From: DASSQJ01 sp963730165
GTDB taxonomy: Bacteria; Actinomycetota; Actinomycetes; Actinomycetales; Dermatophilaceae
DNA: 64,000 nt
Direction: 5' to 3'
Assembly: GCA_963730165.1 (NCBI GenBank)
Contig: CAVSQS010000005.1
Location: 248,001 to 312,000, forward strand
Shown: positions 8,205 through 16,937 of the stretch, in pieces
Position numbering within the stretch: the first letter of the stretch is position 1
How the letters are laid out: every line of letters begins with the position of its first letter
Translations under genes and position numbers: made by a program
The notes under the pieces: generated by a model
Database searches by the model: none
The model's input: only the letters and a program-made list of their open reading frames with translations
Told to the model about the DNA's origin: nothing

Positions 8205-9617
8205 TCAGTCCGTGCTGTGGAGGCGCCGGGCCGCCTCGGCGATCGACCCCGACAGCGAGGGGTAGACCGTGAAGGTCGACGCGACCTGGTCGACGTTGAG
8301 GCGGTGCTGGACCGCGAGGGTCACCGGGAAGATCAGCTCGGAGGCCCGCGGGGCCACGACGACACCACCGATGACCGCGCCACTGCCCTTCTGCGCGAAG
8401 AGCTTGACGAAGCCGTCGCCGATGCCGAGCATCTTGGCCCGCGCGTTGCGGGAGAGCGGCAGCGTCAGCACGTCGGCGTCGACCCGCTGCTCGTCGAGGT
8501 CCTTCTGCGAGACGCCGACCGTGGCGATCTCGGGGTCGGTGAAGATGTTCGCCGACACGACGCCGAGGTTGAGCGGGGCGACCGCGTCGCCGAGGGCGTG
8601 CGACATGGCGATCCGCCCCTGCATGGCGGCGACCGACGCCAGCGGGAGCACGCCGGTGCAGTCGCCGGCCGCGTACACCCCCCGCACCGAGGTGCGCGAG
8701 ACCTTGTCGACGGCGACGTGACCGGACGGGGTGAGGTCGACCCCGACCTCCTCGAGCCCGATGCCCCGGGTCTGCGGCACCGACCCGACCGCGAGCAGGG
8801 CGTGCGTTCCGGCGACCTCGCGCCCGTCCGTGAGCCGGACCACGACGCCGTCGCCGGTGCGCTCGACCGCGGCCATCCGCGAGCGCGAGAGCACCTCCAT
8901 CCCCCGACGGCGGAAGACCTCCTCGATGACGGTCGCCGCGTCGGGGTCCTCGCCGGGCAGGACCCGGTCGCGGGAGGAGACGAGGACGACGTCGGAGCCG
9001 AGACCGAGGTAGGCCTGGGCGAGCTCGGCACCGGTGACGCCCGAGCCGACGACCACGAGCCTCTCGGGCAGCGCGTCGAGGTCGTAGATCTGCTGCCACG
9101 TCAGGATGCGCTCCCCGTCGGGCTGCGCCGTCTCCATGACCCGCGGGCTGGCACCGGTCGCGATGAGCACGACGTCGGCGGTGAGGTCCTCCGCGCCGGA
9201 CACCGTCTCCGCTCGCACGCCGGTCGGCGACGTGAGCGTGGCGGTGCCCTCGACGACCCGCACCCCCACCTCGTGCAGCCGGGTGACGATGTCGTCGCTC
9301 TGCGCCTCGGCGAGGTCGAGGACGCGCCGGTTGACCTCGGCGAGGTCGGCGTGGGCCCCGGCGACCTGGTGGGCCTCGGCGTCCTCGAGGTGCACGCCGA
9401 GGTCGGCGGCGGTCGTGAACTCGCTGAGGTAGTCGGCGGTCGAGACCAGCGTCTTGCTCGGCACGCAGTCGGTGAGCACGGCGGCGCCCCCGATGCCGCT
9501 CTTCTCGACGACCGTCACGTCGGCACCCAGCTGGGCGGCGACGAGAGCGGCCTCGTAACCCCCGGGGCCACCGCCGAGGATGACGACTCTGCTGGAGCGC
9601 GCATTCACGCGCTCCAT
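8205..9617 (-). CDS. lpdA: NAD(P)H-quinone dehydrogenase, LpdA-type flavoprotein
   Basis: 470-residue member of the pyridine nucleotide-disulfide oxidoreductase family. FAD-binding GGGPGGYEAALVAAQLG is at about residues 15-31 and the NAD(P)-binding GSGVTGAELAQAYLGLGSDV near 190. The redox site differs from true lipoamide dehydrogenase: the usual CxxxxC is GGAAVLTDCVPSK, with the first Cys lost, and the C-terminal His-Glu pair is replaced (VYPSLSGSI instead of HPTLSE). This is the pattern of Mycobacterium LpdA (Rv3303c), which reduces quinones rather than lipoamide. AGGAGG is found 12 nt before ATG 9617; GTG at 9608 is an alternative. Confidence 0.88.
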   Translation of the reverse strand: MERVNARSSRVVILGGGPGGYEAALVAAQLGADVTVVEKSGIGGAAVLTDCVPSKTLVSTADYLSEFTTAADLGVHLEDAEAHQVAGAHADLAEVNRRVLDLAEAQSDDIVTRLHEVGVRVVEGTATLTSPTGVRAETVSGAEDLTADVVLIATGASPRVMETAQPDGERILTWQQIYDLDALPERLVVVGSGVTGAELAQAYLGLGSDVVLVSSRDRVLPGEDPDAATVIEEVFRRRGMEVLSRSRMAAVERTGDGVVVRLTDGREVAGTHALLAVGSVPQTRGIGLEEVGVDLTPSGHVAVDKVSRTSVRGVYAAGDCTGVLPLASVAAMQGRIAMSHALGDAVAPLNLGVVSANIFTDPEIATVGVSQKDLDEQRVDADVLTLPLSRNARAKMLGIGDGFVKLFAQKGSGAVIGGVVVAPRASELIFPVTLAVQHRLNVDQVASTFTVYPSLSGSIAEAARRLHSTD

Positions 9618-9772
9618 CCAACCACTGCGCCTCCTGGGCGCGAGCGGGCCGCGGCCGCAATCAGATTGTTCTCAATGGTTCCTTCCCGAACCTTCAGATC
9701 CTCCCTACAGTGCGAAGGGGTCACCGTGGCCCTCTCGGCGCGAGCCGAGCCCTCTCAGGAGGTCCCTTGTCC

Positions 9773-10915
9773 ATGTCCACCGTCTCCCGTCGACGCACCA
9801 CTGCGGTCGCGCTCGCCGGTCTCGCCACCGTCGCACTCGTCGCCTGCTCGCCCCCGAGCGACACCTCCTCCTCCTCCGGTTCGTCCTCGGGAGGCACCGA
9901 CGCTGCCAGCGCCACCTCCGCGACGGACATGGGCGGCATGGACGCACTCGTCGAGGCCGCCAAGAAGGAGGGCGCGCTCAACGTCATCGCGCTCCCGCCC
10001 GACTGGGCCAACTACGGGGAGATCATCAAGGCCTTCCAGGCGAAGTACCCGGAGATCACCATCACCAGTGACCAGCCCGACGGGAGCAGCGCCGACGAGA
10101 TCGCGACGGCCAAGCGGCTCAAGGGCCAGTCCGGTGCGCCCGACGTCTTCGACCTCGGCACTGCCGTCGCCCTCGCCAACACCGACATGTACGCGCCGTA
10201 CAAGGTGGCGACGTGGGACGACATCCCGGCCGACTTCAAGGACAGCACCGGGATCTGGGTCAACGACTACGGCGGCTACATGAGCATCGGCTACGACTCC
10301 TCGAAGGTCCCCGACCCCACGAGCGTCCAGGACCTGCTCGGGCCGGACTACAAGGGCAAGGTCGCCCTCAACGGCAACCCCACCGAGGCCGGCGCGGCGT
10401 TCGCGGGGGTCCAGATGGTCTCGATCGCCGAGGGCGGCAGCGCCGGCGACCTGGCCAAGGGCGTCGACTTCTTCAAGCAGCTCAAGGCCGCGGGCAACTT
10501 CCTGCCGGTCGACCCGACGCCGGCCACGGTCGAGTCGGGCCAGACGCCGGTCGTCATCGACTGGGACTACCTCAACGCCGCGCTCACCGAGAAGGTCCCG
10601 ACCTGGAAGGTGTTCGTCCCGAGCGACGCCGTGGTCGCCGGCTACTACAACCAGGCCATCAACGTCGACGCCCCGCACCCGGCCGCGGCACGGCTGTGGG
10701 AGGAGTTCCTCTACTCCGACGAGGGCCAGAACCTCTACCTCAAGGGCGGCGCACGTCCGGTGCGCTTCGACGCGATGAAGAAGGCCGGCACGCTCGACGA
10801 GGCGGCCGCCGCCAACCTCCCGCAGGTGACCGGCACCCCGGTCGTCCCGACCACCGCCGACGCGGAGTCCGGCAAGAAGTACCTCGCCGACAACTGGGCC
10901 AACGCCGTTGGCTGA
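9773..10915 (+). CDS. ABC transporter substrate-binding lipoprotein
   Basis: 380 residues with a lipoprotein signal: basic MSTVSRRR, hydrophobic core ALAGLATVALVA, then a Cys followed by a Ser/Gly linker. The mature part is a periplasmic-binding-protein type 2 domain of the PotD/Fbp-like class (extracellular solute-binding protein family 1). It captures a ligand outside the membrane for the two permeases that follow. AGGAGG at 9757-9762 lies 10 nt before the ATG. It is the first gene of a four-gene operon and overlaps the next gene by eight bases. The ligand cannot be read from the sequence; polyamine, phosphonate or iron are all used by this class. Confidence 0.9.
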   Translation: MSTVSRRRTTAVALAGLATVALVACSPPSDTSSSSGSSSGGTDAASATSATDMGGMDALVEAAKKEGALNVIALPPDWANYGEIIKAFQAKYPEITITSDQPDGSSADEIATAKRLKGQSGAPDVFDLGTAVALANTDMYAPYKVATWDDIPADFKDSTGIWVNDYGGYMSIGYDSSKVPDPTSVQDLLGPDYKGKVALNGNPTEAGAAFAGVQMVSIAEGGSAGDLAKGVDFFKQLKAAGNFLPVDPTPATVESGQTPVVIDWDYLNAALTEKVPTWKVFVPSDAVVAGYYNQAINVDAPHPAAARLWEEFLYSDEGQNLYLKGGARPVRFDAMKKAGTLDEAAAANLPQVTGTPVVPTTADAESGKKYLADNWANAVG

Positions 10916-11807
10916 CGGCGGGCGGGTCGACCCCACCACGGGGGCGCCGCGGCGGCGGTTCCGGCCGCCGGGCGCCCTCCTGGGCGTCGTCCCGTTCTTC
11001 GCGTACACGACGGTCTTCCTCCTCATCCCGACCCTCGTCGTCGTCATCGGCGCCTTCCTCGACGGTGACAACCAGTTCTCGATGGGGAACGTCCAGGCCC
11101 TCACCGAGCCGTCGGTCGTGCGCGGACTGGTCCAGTCGGTCGTCCTCTCCGCCGTCACCTCCCTCGTGGGAGCGGTCGTCGGAGGCGTCCTCGCCTACGC
11201 CGTGAGCACGACCCGGCCGGGGTCGCCGACCAAGCGCTTCTTCACCTCGCTGTGCGGCGTCCTCGCCCAGTTCGGCGGCGTCGCCCTGGCCTTCGCGTTC
11301 ATCGCGTCGTTCGGCACCACGGGCCTGCTGACCGTCCTGCTCCAGAGGATCGGCGCCGACCCCGGGACCGGCCTGTGGCTGTACGAGTGGGACAAGGGCC
11401 TGATGCTCGTCTACATGTACTTCCAGATCCCCCTCATGCTCATCGTCTTCCTCCCGGCGGTGGAGGGGCTACGACCGCAGTGGAGGGAGGCCACCGAGAC
11501 CCTCGGCGGCACGACCTGGACCTTCTGGCGGCGAGTGGCCGGTCCGATCCTCATGCCCTCCTTCGTCGGCGCGGCGCTGCTGCTGTTCACCAACGCCTTC
11601 TCGGCGTACTCCACGGCGCGCGCCCTCGTCTCGCAGAGCAACCCGTTGCTGCCCCTGCAGATCGGCGGCACCTTCAGCTCCGAGGTCATCCTCGGCCAGG
11701 AGAACCTCGGCAAGGCGATGGCCCTCGAGATGGTGCTCGTCGTCGCCGTCGTCATGACGATCTACGCCTGGCTGGACCGCCGGGCCAGTCGGTGGATGTC
11801 GCGATGA
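10908..11807 (+). CDS. ABC transporter permease subunit 1
   Basis: 299 residues with six predicted membrane helices and the cytoplasmic EAA loop EATETLGGTTWTFWRRVAGP (about residue 190) that docks on the ATPase. The start is TTG at 10908, overlapping the end of the binding-protein gene by eight bases; this is the first in-frame start giving a short basic N terminus before helix 1 (LLGVVPFFAYTTVFLLIP). It resembles the PotB/CysT-type inner-membrane components. It ends in an ATGA overlap with the second permease. Confidence 0.9.
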   Translation: MADGGRVDPTTGAPRRRFRPPGALLGVVPFFAYTTVFLLIPTLVVVIGAFLDGDNQFSMGNVQALTEPSVVRGLVQSVVLSAVTSLVGAVVGGVLAYAVSTTRPGSPTKRFFTSLCGVLAQFGGVALAFAFIASFGTTGLLTVLLQRIGADPGTGLWLYEWDKGLMLVYMYFQIPLMLIVFLPAVEGLRPQWREATETLGGTTWTFWRRVAGPILMPSFVGAALLLFTNAFSAYSTARALVSQSNPLLPLQIGGTFSSEVILGQENLGKAMALEMVLVVAVVMTIYAWLDRRASRWMSR

Positions 11808-12655
11808 GCGGACGCAGCACGTTCCGCCGCCGGCAGAGGATGTTCCGCTGGGCCACCCTCGGCCTGCTGCTCGCCTTCTTCGCCCTGCCCCTGCTGGGGA
11901 TGCTGGACTTCACGACCCAGGGGCCGGGGGGCCAGGGGCGCTCGCTGGAGACCTGGCGGACCCTCGCGGACGTGCAGGCCGTCTCCCTCGAGTACCCGGT
12001 GCTCAAGGAGGGCTTCCTCGCGTCGGTGGGATTGGCGGTGATCACCCCCATCGTCATGCTCGTCATCCTCGTCCCGACGATGACCTGGGTCCGGCTGCGG
12101 CTGCCCGGGCTGACGCGCACCGTGGAGTTCATCTGCCTGCTGCCGCTCACCGTGCCCGCGATCGTCCTCGTCGTCGGCCTCACGCCCATCTACGCGTGGG
12201 TCTACTACCTGCTCGGCCCGTCGACGCTCTGGCTCTCGCTCGCCTACGTGGTGCTCGTGCTGCCGTACGCCTACCGCGCCCTCGACGCCGGGCTGCGCGC
12301 GATCGACGTCCGCACGCTCGCCGAGGCCGCCCGATCGCTCGGAGCCGGCTGGGCCACCGTGATGTGGCGGGTCATCCTCCCCAACCTGCGCACGGCGGTG
12401 CTGTCGGCGTCGTTCCTCTCCGTCGCCCTCGTCCTCGGTGAGTTCACCATCGCGAGCCTGTTCAGCAAGAAGAACCTGCAGGTGGCGATGTACGAGCTCG
12501 GCAAGTCCGACGCGAAGATCTCGGTCGCGGTCGGCCTGGCCGCGCTCGTGTTCGGCTTCCTCGTCCTGTTCGCGATGTCCTTCGTCGGCACCCGGCCCGC
12601 GGGCACGTCCCGTCTCGGCCGGTGGCGACACTCCCGCAAGGAGACCACCGCATGA
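11804..12655 (+). CDS. ABC transporter permease subunit 2
   Basis: 283 residues, six predicted helices, and an EAA loop AEAARSLGAGWATVMWRVIL near residue 175. It is the PotC-like partner of the preceding permease. The ATG at 11804 overlaps the upstream stop by four bases, and its own stop overlaps the ATPase start in the same way, so all four genes are translationally coupled. Together with the ATPase it forms the transmembrane pore for the unknown ligand. Confidence 0.9.
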   Translation: MSGRSTFRRRQRMFRWATLGLLLAFFALPLLGMLDFTTQGPGGQGRSLETWRTLADVQAVSLEYPVLKEGFLASVGLAVITPIVMLVILVPTMTWVRLRLPGLTRTVEFICLLPLTVPAIVLVVGLTPIYAWVYYLLGPSTLWLSLAYVVLVLPYAYRALDAGLRAIDVRTLAEAARSLGAGWATVMWRVILPNLRTAVLSASFLSVALVLGEFTIASLFSKKNLQVAMYELGKSDAKISVAVGLAALVFGFLVLFAMSFVGTRPAGTSRLGRWRHSRKETTA

Positions 12656-13728
12656 GCGCCACCCCGTCCGACCCGACCTCCGCGACCGGCCGCGGCACCG
12701 CCGTCCAGCTGACCGACCTGCGGCGGGTCTACGGCGGGGTCGCGGCCCTGGACGGGCTGACCCTGCACATCCTGCCCGGCGAGCTGGTGGCCCTGCTCGG
12801 GCCATCGGGCTGTGGGAAGACCACCGCGCTGCGCTGCCTCGCCGGGCTGGAGGACCCGGACTCCGGGAGCATCGAGGTGGGCGGGCGCGACGTGACCTCG
12901 ATCCCGACGAACAAGCGCGACATGGGAATGGTGTTCCAGGCGTACAGCCTCTTCCCGCACATGACGGCACGCCAGAACGTCGAGTTCGGCCTCGAGCTGC
13001 GCGGGCGGGACAAGTCCTCCCGGCGCTCCCGCGCCGGCGAGATGCTCGAGCTGGTCGGCCTCGTGGAGCACGCCGGCAAGTACGCCCACCAGCTCTCCGG
13101 GGGCCAGCAGCAGCGCGTCGCCCTGGCGCGGGCGCTGGCCATCGAGCCCCAGGTGCTCCTGCTCGACGAGCCGCTCTCCGCCCTCGACGCCAAGGTCCGC
13201 ACCCAGCTGCGTGACGAGATCCGGCGCATCCAGCTCGAGGTCGGGACGACGACGCTCTTCGTCACCCACGACCAGGAGGAGGCCCTCGCCATCGCCGATC
13301 GGGTCGGGGTGATGTCGACGGGCCGGCTCGAGCAGCTCGCCGAGCCCGCCGAGCTCTACACCGCACCCCGGAGCGCGTTCGTCGCCGACTTCGTCGGGCT
13401 GACCAACCGGCTCAGGGCCCGGCTCGAGGGCGGTCGGGCCCACGTGCTCGGTGGCGCGGTGCCCCTGCTGCCCGGCTCCGCCACGGGCCCGGTCGGAACG
13501 GTCCTCGTGCGGCCCGAAGGCGTCCTCGTCGTCGAGGACGGCACCGGGGTGGGCGCACAGGTCGAGAGCGCCAGCTTCCTCGGCGGGCACGGCCGGATCG
13601 TGGCTCGCACCGACGACGGCGAGACGGTCAGCGTGCAGGTCGGGAACACCGAGGTCACCCGGCACCGGGTCGGCTCGCGGATCCGGCTGGCCCCCCGCGG
13701 CGACGCCGCGCTCGCCGTCGCCGACTGA
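12652..13728 (+). CDS. ABC transporter ATP-binding protein (PotA-like)
   Basis: 358 residues. Walker A GPSGCGKTT is at about 50-58, the signature LSGGQQQR near 147, Walker B VLLLDEP next to it and the switch histidine in FVTHDQEEA. After about residue 240 comes a TOBE-type regulatory domain, typical of importers for polyamines, iron or sugars. It powers uptake through the two upstream permeases; the ATG overlaps their stop by four bases. It closes the operon; the PNP gene that follows has its own leaderless promoter. Confidence 0.93.
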   Translation: MSATPSDPTSATGRGTAVQLTDLRRVYGGVAALDGLTLHILPGELVALLGPSGCGKTTALRCLAGLEDPDSGSIEVGGRDVTSIPTNKRDMGMVFQAYSLFPHMTARQNVEFGLELRGRDKSSRRSRAGEMLELVGLVEHAGKYAHQLSGGQQQRVALARALAIEPQVLLLDEPLSALDAKVRTQLRDEIRRIQLEVGTTTLFVTHDQEEALAIADRVGVMSTGRLEQLAEPAELYTAPRSAFVADFVGLTNRLRARLEGGRAHVLGGAVPLLPGSATGPVGTVLVRPEGVLVVEDGTGVGAQVESASFLGGHGRIVARTDDGETVSVQVGNTEVTRHRVGSRIRLAPRGDAALAVAD

Positions 13729-13752
13729 CCGGGCCCCGCTAGGCTGCCCGCC

Positions 13753-14592
13753 GTGACCGACACCGCCGCCGTCCACGACCTCTCCGACCCCGGGACCGAC
13801 CCCTTCGACGTCGCCCGGGCCGCCGCCGACGTCATCCGCGAACGCACCGGCGCCGACCGGCACGACGTGGCGCTCGTCCTCGGCTCCGGGTGGGGCCAGG
13901 CCGGGGACCTCGTCGGGGAGACCCTCGCGACGATCGAGAACACCGACGTGCCCGGTTTCGCGGCCGCCGCGGTGGAGGGTCACACCGGCCGGATGCGCTC
14001 CGTCGCCATCGGGGACACCGGCCGGCGGGCCCTCGTCTACGGCACCCGCACGCACTTCTACGAGGGCCGCGGCGTGCGCGCCGTCGTCCACGGCGTGCGC
14101 ACCGCCGCGGCCGCCGGCTGCTCGACCATCGTCATCACCAACGGCTGCGGCGGGCTCCGCCCCGAGTGGGCCCCCGGCACCCCGGTGCTCATCTCCGACC
14201 ACATCAACCTCACCGCCGCCTCCCCGCTCGAGGGGGCCACCTTCGTCGACCTCACCGACCTCTACTCCCCCCGGCTGCGCGACGTCGCCCAGCAGGTCGA
14301 CCCCGGCCTCGACGAGGGCGTCTACGTCCAGTTCCGGGGTCCCCAGTACGAGACGCCCGCCGAGGTGCGGATGGCCAAGGTGCTCGGTGGCGACCTCGTC
14401 GGCATGTCGACGACGCTCGAGGCGATCGCGGCGCGGCAGGCGGGGCTCGAGGTGCTCGGCATCTCCCTCGTCACCAACGCAGCCGCCGGCATCTCACCCA
14501 ACCCCCTCTCCCACGAGGAGGTCATCGAGGCCGGCCGTGCCGCCGCGGACCGGTGCGGCCGGCTGCTGGCCGCCGTCGTCGGGCGGATCTGA
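13753..14592 (+). CDS. Purine-nucleoside phosphorylase
   Basis: 279 residues of the trimeric PNP/MTAP family, which splits purine (deoxy)nucleosides with phosphate to give the base and (deoxy)ribose 1-phosphate. Seen are ALVLGSGWG (phosphate site), EGHTGRMRSV, the GTRTHFYEG histidine loop and VYVQFRGPQYETPAEVRM, then GMSTTLEAI in the purine site. The GTG start has TAGGCT 7 nt upstream (13740-13745) and no Shine-Dalgarno, as for a leaderless message. It precedes a PmmB-like mutase, as in Mycobacterium (Rv3307-Rv3308), fitting a pathway in which the sugar 1-phosphate is isomerised and then cut by DeoC. Confidence 0.93.
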   Translation: MTDTAAVHDLSDPGTDPFDVARAAADVIRERTGADRHDVALVLGSGWGQAGDLVGETLATIENTDVPGFAAAAVEGHTGRMRSVAIGDTGRRALVYGTRTHFYEGRGVRAVVHGVRTAAAAGCSTIVITNGCGGLRPEWAPGTPVLISDHINLTAASPLEGATFVDLTDLYSPRLRDVAQQVDPGLDEGVYVQFRGPQYETPAEVRMAKVLGGDLVGMSTTLEAIAARQAGLEVLGISLVTNAAAGISPNPLSHEEVIEAGRAAADRCGRLLAAVVGRI

Positions 14593-14604
14593 GGGGGCCC
14601 CGCG

Positions 14605-16275
14605 ATGGGCATCGAGGCCGCCGACCTGCTAGCCGCCGCGCGCGCCTGGGCCGACGACGACCCGGACCCCGCCACCCGGGCCGAGCTGACAGGTCTCGCC
14701 GACCGCACCGAGGCCGGGGACGAGGCCGCCGCGGAGGAGCTCGCCGACGCGATGTCGGGGATGCTCGAGTTCGGCACCGCCGGGCTGCGCGGCCGACTCG
14801 GTGGCGGCCCGAACCGGATGAACCGCGCCGTCGTCATCCGTGCGGCCGCCGGGCTCACCGCGTACCTGCGCACACTGGATCCCGAGCCGTTCGTCGTCGT
14901 CGGCTTCGACGCCCGCACCAACTCCGACGTCTTCGCCCACGACACGTGCGCCGTCGTCACCGGGATGGGCGGGCGGGCCGCCGTGCTCCCGCACCCGCTG
15001 CCCACGCCCGTCCTCGCCTACGCCATCCGCTACCTCGGCGCCGACGCCGGGGTCATGGTCACCGCGTCGCACAACCCCCCGGAGGACAACGGGTACAAGG
15101 TGTACGTCGGTGACGGGTCGCAGATCGTCCCGCCCGTCGACGGCCTCATCGCCGAGCGGATCGACGCGGTCCAGTCCGTCGCGGCCGTGCCGATGGCCGA
15201 TGACGGGTGGGAGACCCTGGCCGACGACGTGCTCGAGGCCTACCTCGAGGACGTCGCGACCGTCGTCTCCCCCGACACGCCGCGCGACCTCACGGTGGTG
15301 CACACCGCCCTGCACGGGGTCGGCTCGGAGACGGTGCAGCGCGCCTTCGTCGCCGCCGGGTACCCGCCACCGATCCCGGTCGCCGCGCAGGCCGAGCCCG
15401 ACCCGATGTTCCCGACCGTCTCGTTCCCGAACCCCGAGGAGCCCGGGGCCATCGACGCCGCCCTCGAGCTCGCCGAGCAGACCTCGCCCGATCTCGTCAT
15501 CGCGAACGACCCGGACGCCGACCGGTGCGCGGTCGCCGTGCCCGGGCCGGGCGGGTGGCGGATGCTGCGGGGCGACGAGGTCGGGGCGCTCCTGGGTTCC
15601 CACCTGCTCGTCCGGGGGGTCGAGGCGGACTCCCCGGGCGCGGTGTTCGCCAACTCCATCGTCTCCTCCCGGCTGCTCGCCGCGATGTGCCGCTCGGCCG
15701 GCGTTCGGCACGAGGAGACCCTCACCGGCTTCAAGTGGATCGGCCGGGTCCCGGGCCTGCGGTACGGCTACGAGGAGGCCCTCGGCTACTGCGTCGACCC
15801 GCGGCACGTGCGCGACAAGGACGGCGTCTCGGCGGCGCTGCTCGTCGCCGAGCTGGCGGCGTCGCTCAAGGCCGACGGCCGCACGCTCACCGACCGGCTC
15901 GACGACCTCGCCCGCGCCCACGGTGTCCACGCGACCGACGCGTTCTCCGTGCGCGTCTCCGACCTCTCCCTCATCGGGACGATCATGGATCGCCTGCGCG
16001 ACGAGCCACGGGAGTCGGTCGCCGGCATCGGCGTCGACCGGCTCGACGACCTGGCCCGAGGCGACGGCGGACTCCCCCCGACCGAGGGCCTGCGCTGGTA
16101 CCTGGCGGACGGCTCCCGCGTCATCGTCCGCCCGTCCGGGACCGAGCCGAAGCTCAAGGTCTACCTCGAGGCGGTGGAGCCGGTGACCGACGGTGACCTG
16201 CGCGGGGCTCGCGAACGAGCGGCTGCACGGCTGGCCACCATCCGGTCCGACCTCGAGGACGCCACCCGCATCTGA
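14605..16275 (+). CDS. Phospho-sugar mutase (PmmB-like alpha-D-phosphohexomutase)
   Basis: 556 residues of the alpha-D-phosphohexomutase superfamily. The phosphoserine loop is TASHNPPEDNGYKVY (about 153-167), the magnesium loop NDPDADRCAV near 300 and the C-terminal phosphate-binding loop RPSGTEPKLKVY near 515. Length fits the PmmB/PGM2 subgroup that handles phosphopentose and phosphoglucose. It sits 12 nt behind the PNP gene, so it likely converts (deoxy)ribose 1-phosphate to the 5-phosphate, feeding DeoC downstream (inference from context). A hexose 1-phosphate role is equally possible. Confidence 0.88.
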   Translation: MGIEAADLLAAARAWADDDPDPATRAELTGLADRTEAGDEAAAEELADAMSGMLEFGTAGLRGRLGGGPNRMNRAVVIRAAAGLTAYLRTLDPEPFVVVGFDARTNSDVFAHDTCAVVTGMGGRAAVLPHPLPTPVLAYAIRYLGADAGVMVTASHNPPEDNGYKVYVGDGSQIVPPVDGLIAERIDAVQSVAAVPMADDGWETLADDVLEAYLEDVATVVSPDTPRDLTVVHTALHGVGSETVQRAFVAAGYPPPIPVAAQAEPDPMFPTVSFPNPEEPGAIDAALELAEQTSPDLVIANDPDADRCAVAVPGPGGWRMLRGDEVGALLGSHLLVRGVEADSPGAVFANSIVSSRLLAAMCRSAGVRHEETLTGFKWIGRVPGLRYGYEEALGYCVDPRHVRDKDGVSAALLVAELAASLKADGRTLTDRLDDLARAHGVHATDAFSVRVSDLSLIGTIMDRLRDEPRESVAGIGVDRLDDLARGDGGLPPTEGLRWYLADGSRVIVRPSGTEPKLKVYLEAVEPVTDGDLRGARERAAARLATIRSDLEDATRI

Positions 16276-16416
16276 CGCGCGGCGCCGCCGTGGGCCCCGG
16301 ACGAGGACGCCGGGGGCTACCTCGCCTGCCAGCTCGAGCCGGCCTACCGACGCCCGGTGTGGCCACCGGAGGCCGGGGAGCAGCAGATGTCGATGCACCT
16401 CGACCCCCCGGACTGA
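16276..16416 (+). pseudogene. C-terminal scrap of a VOC/glyoxalase-like gene
   Basis: Read from just after the mutase stop, one frame gives GGYLACQLEPAYRRPVWPP, then EAGEQQMSMHLDPPD and a stop. The block 'PPxWP...QQMHLD' is characteristic of VOC-family glyoxalase-like proteins. Only about 45 codons remain with no start codon, so this is a truncated remnant or, less likely, a chance resemblance. Confidence 0.4.
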
Positions 16417-16443
16417 CCCCGTCGGCAGCCGGTCGGGGGCCGG

Positions 16444-16791
16444 TCAGTGCTCCTGGGCCTCGTCGCCCGCGTGGCCGACGAGGTACATGAGGATGAAGCC
16501 GCACCCGAGCCCGGCGAGCACGCCGACGGCCGCGTTGCCGAAGAACAGCCCGAGGGCGATCCCCGCGAAGAGGCAGCCGCTGAACGCCATCCCTCCGGCC
16601 GACATGGTGCCGCGCACGTCACCGGTGAGCGCCGAGGCGAGGAAGGCCAGGCCGAGCGCGCCCAGGACAGCCACGGCCACCTCCCCCGTGAGGATCCCGA
16701 CGGCCAGGCCGATCAGGAGGATCCCGACGAACACCAACCCCGGTGCGGTGCCCCGAGTGCGCCGGCCCGTGCCGCTCGTCGTCATCGTCAT
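16444..16791 (-). CDS. Small hypothetical membrane protein
   Basis: About 115 residues with four hydrophobic segments: APGLVFVGILLIGLAVGILT, EVAVAVLGALGLAFLASAL, a Gly/Ala-rich third one and NAAVGVLAGLGCGFILMYLV. The C terminus is hydrophilic (GHAGDEAQEH). No family is recognised. Several ATG codons stand in a row (16797, 16791, 16785); AGGAGG lies only two bases before the first and eight before the second, so 16791 is preferred. It is convergent with the mutase and divergent from deoC. Confidence 0.6.
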   Translation of the reverse strand: MTMTTSGTGRRTRGTAPGLVFVGILLIGLAVGILTGEVAVAVLGALGLAFLASALTGDVRGTMSAGGMAFSGCLFAGIALGLFFGNAAVGVLAGLGCGFILMYLVGHAGDEAQEH

Positions 16792-16937
16792 CGTCATCGC
16801 CTCCTCGACGGGCGTCGGTGAAGCGGGGGCCGGCGGACATCGCCGGTCGGCCCACCCCGACCCACGTCCACGGTAGCCCCGCGCGACCATGGCGCCGGAC
16901 CGTCGAGGCGACCCTCACACCCCCGTAGACTCGCGGG

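Noticed and set aside
9618..9772. Riboswitch or Fur box before the ABC importer
   Set aside because: ATTGTTCTCAATGG has only a loose resemblance to known boxes and no conserved riboswitch core could be seen.
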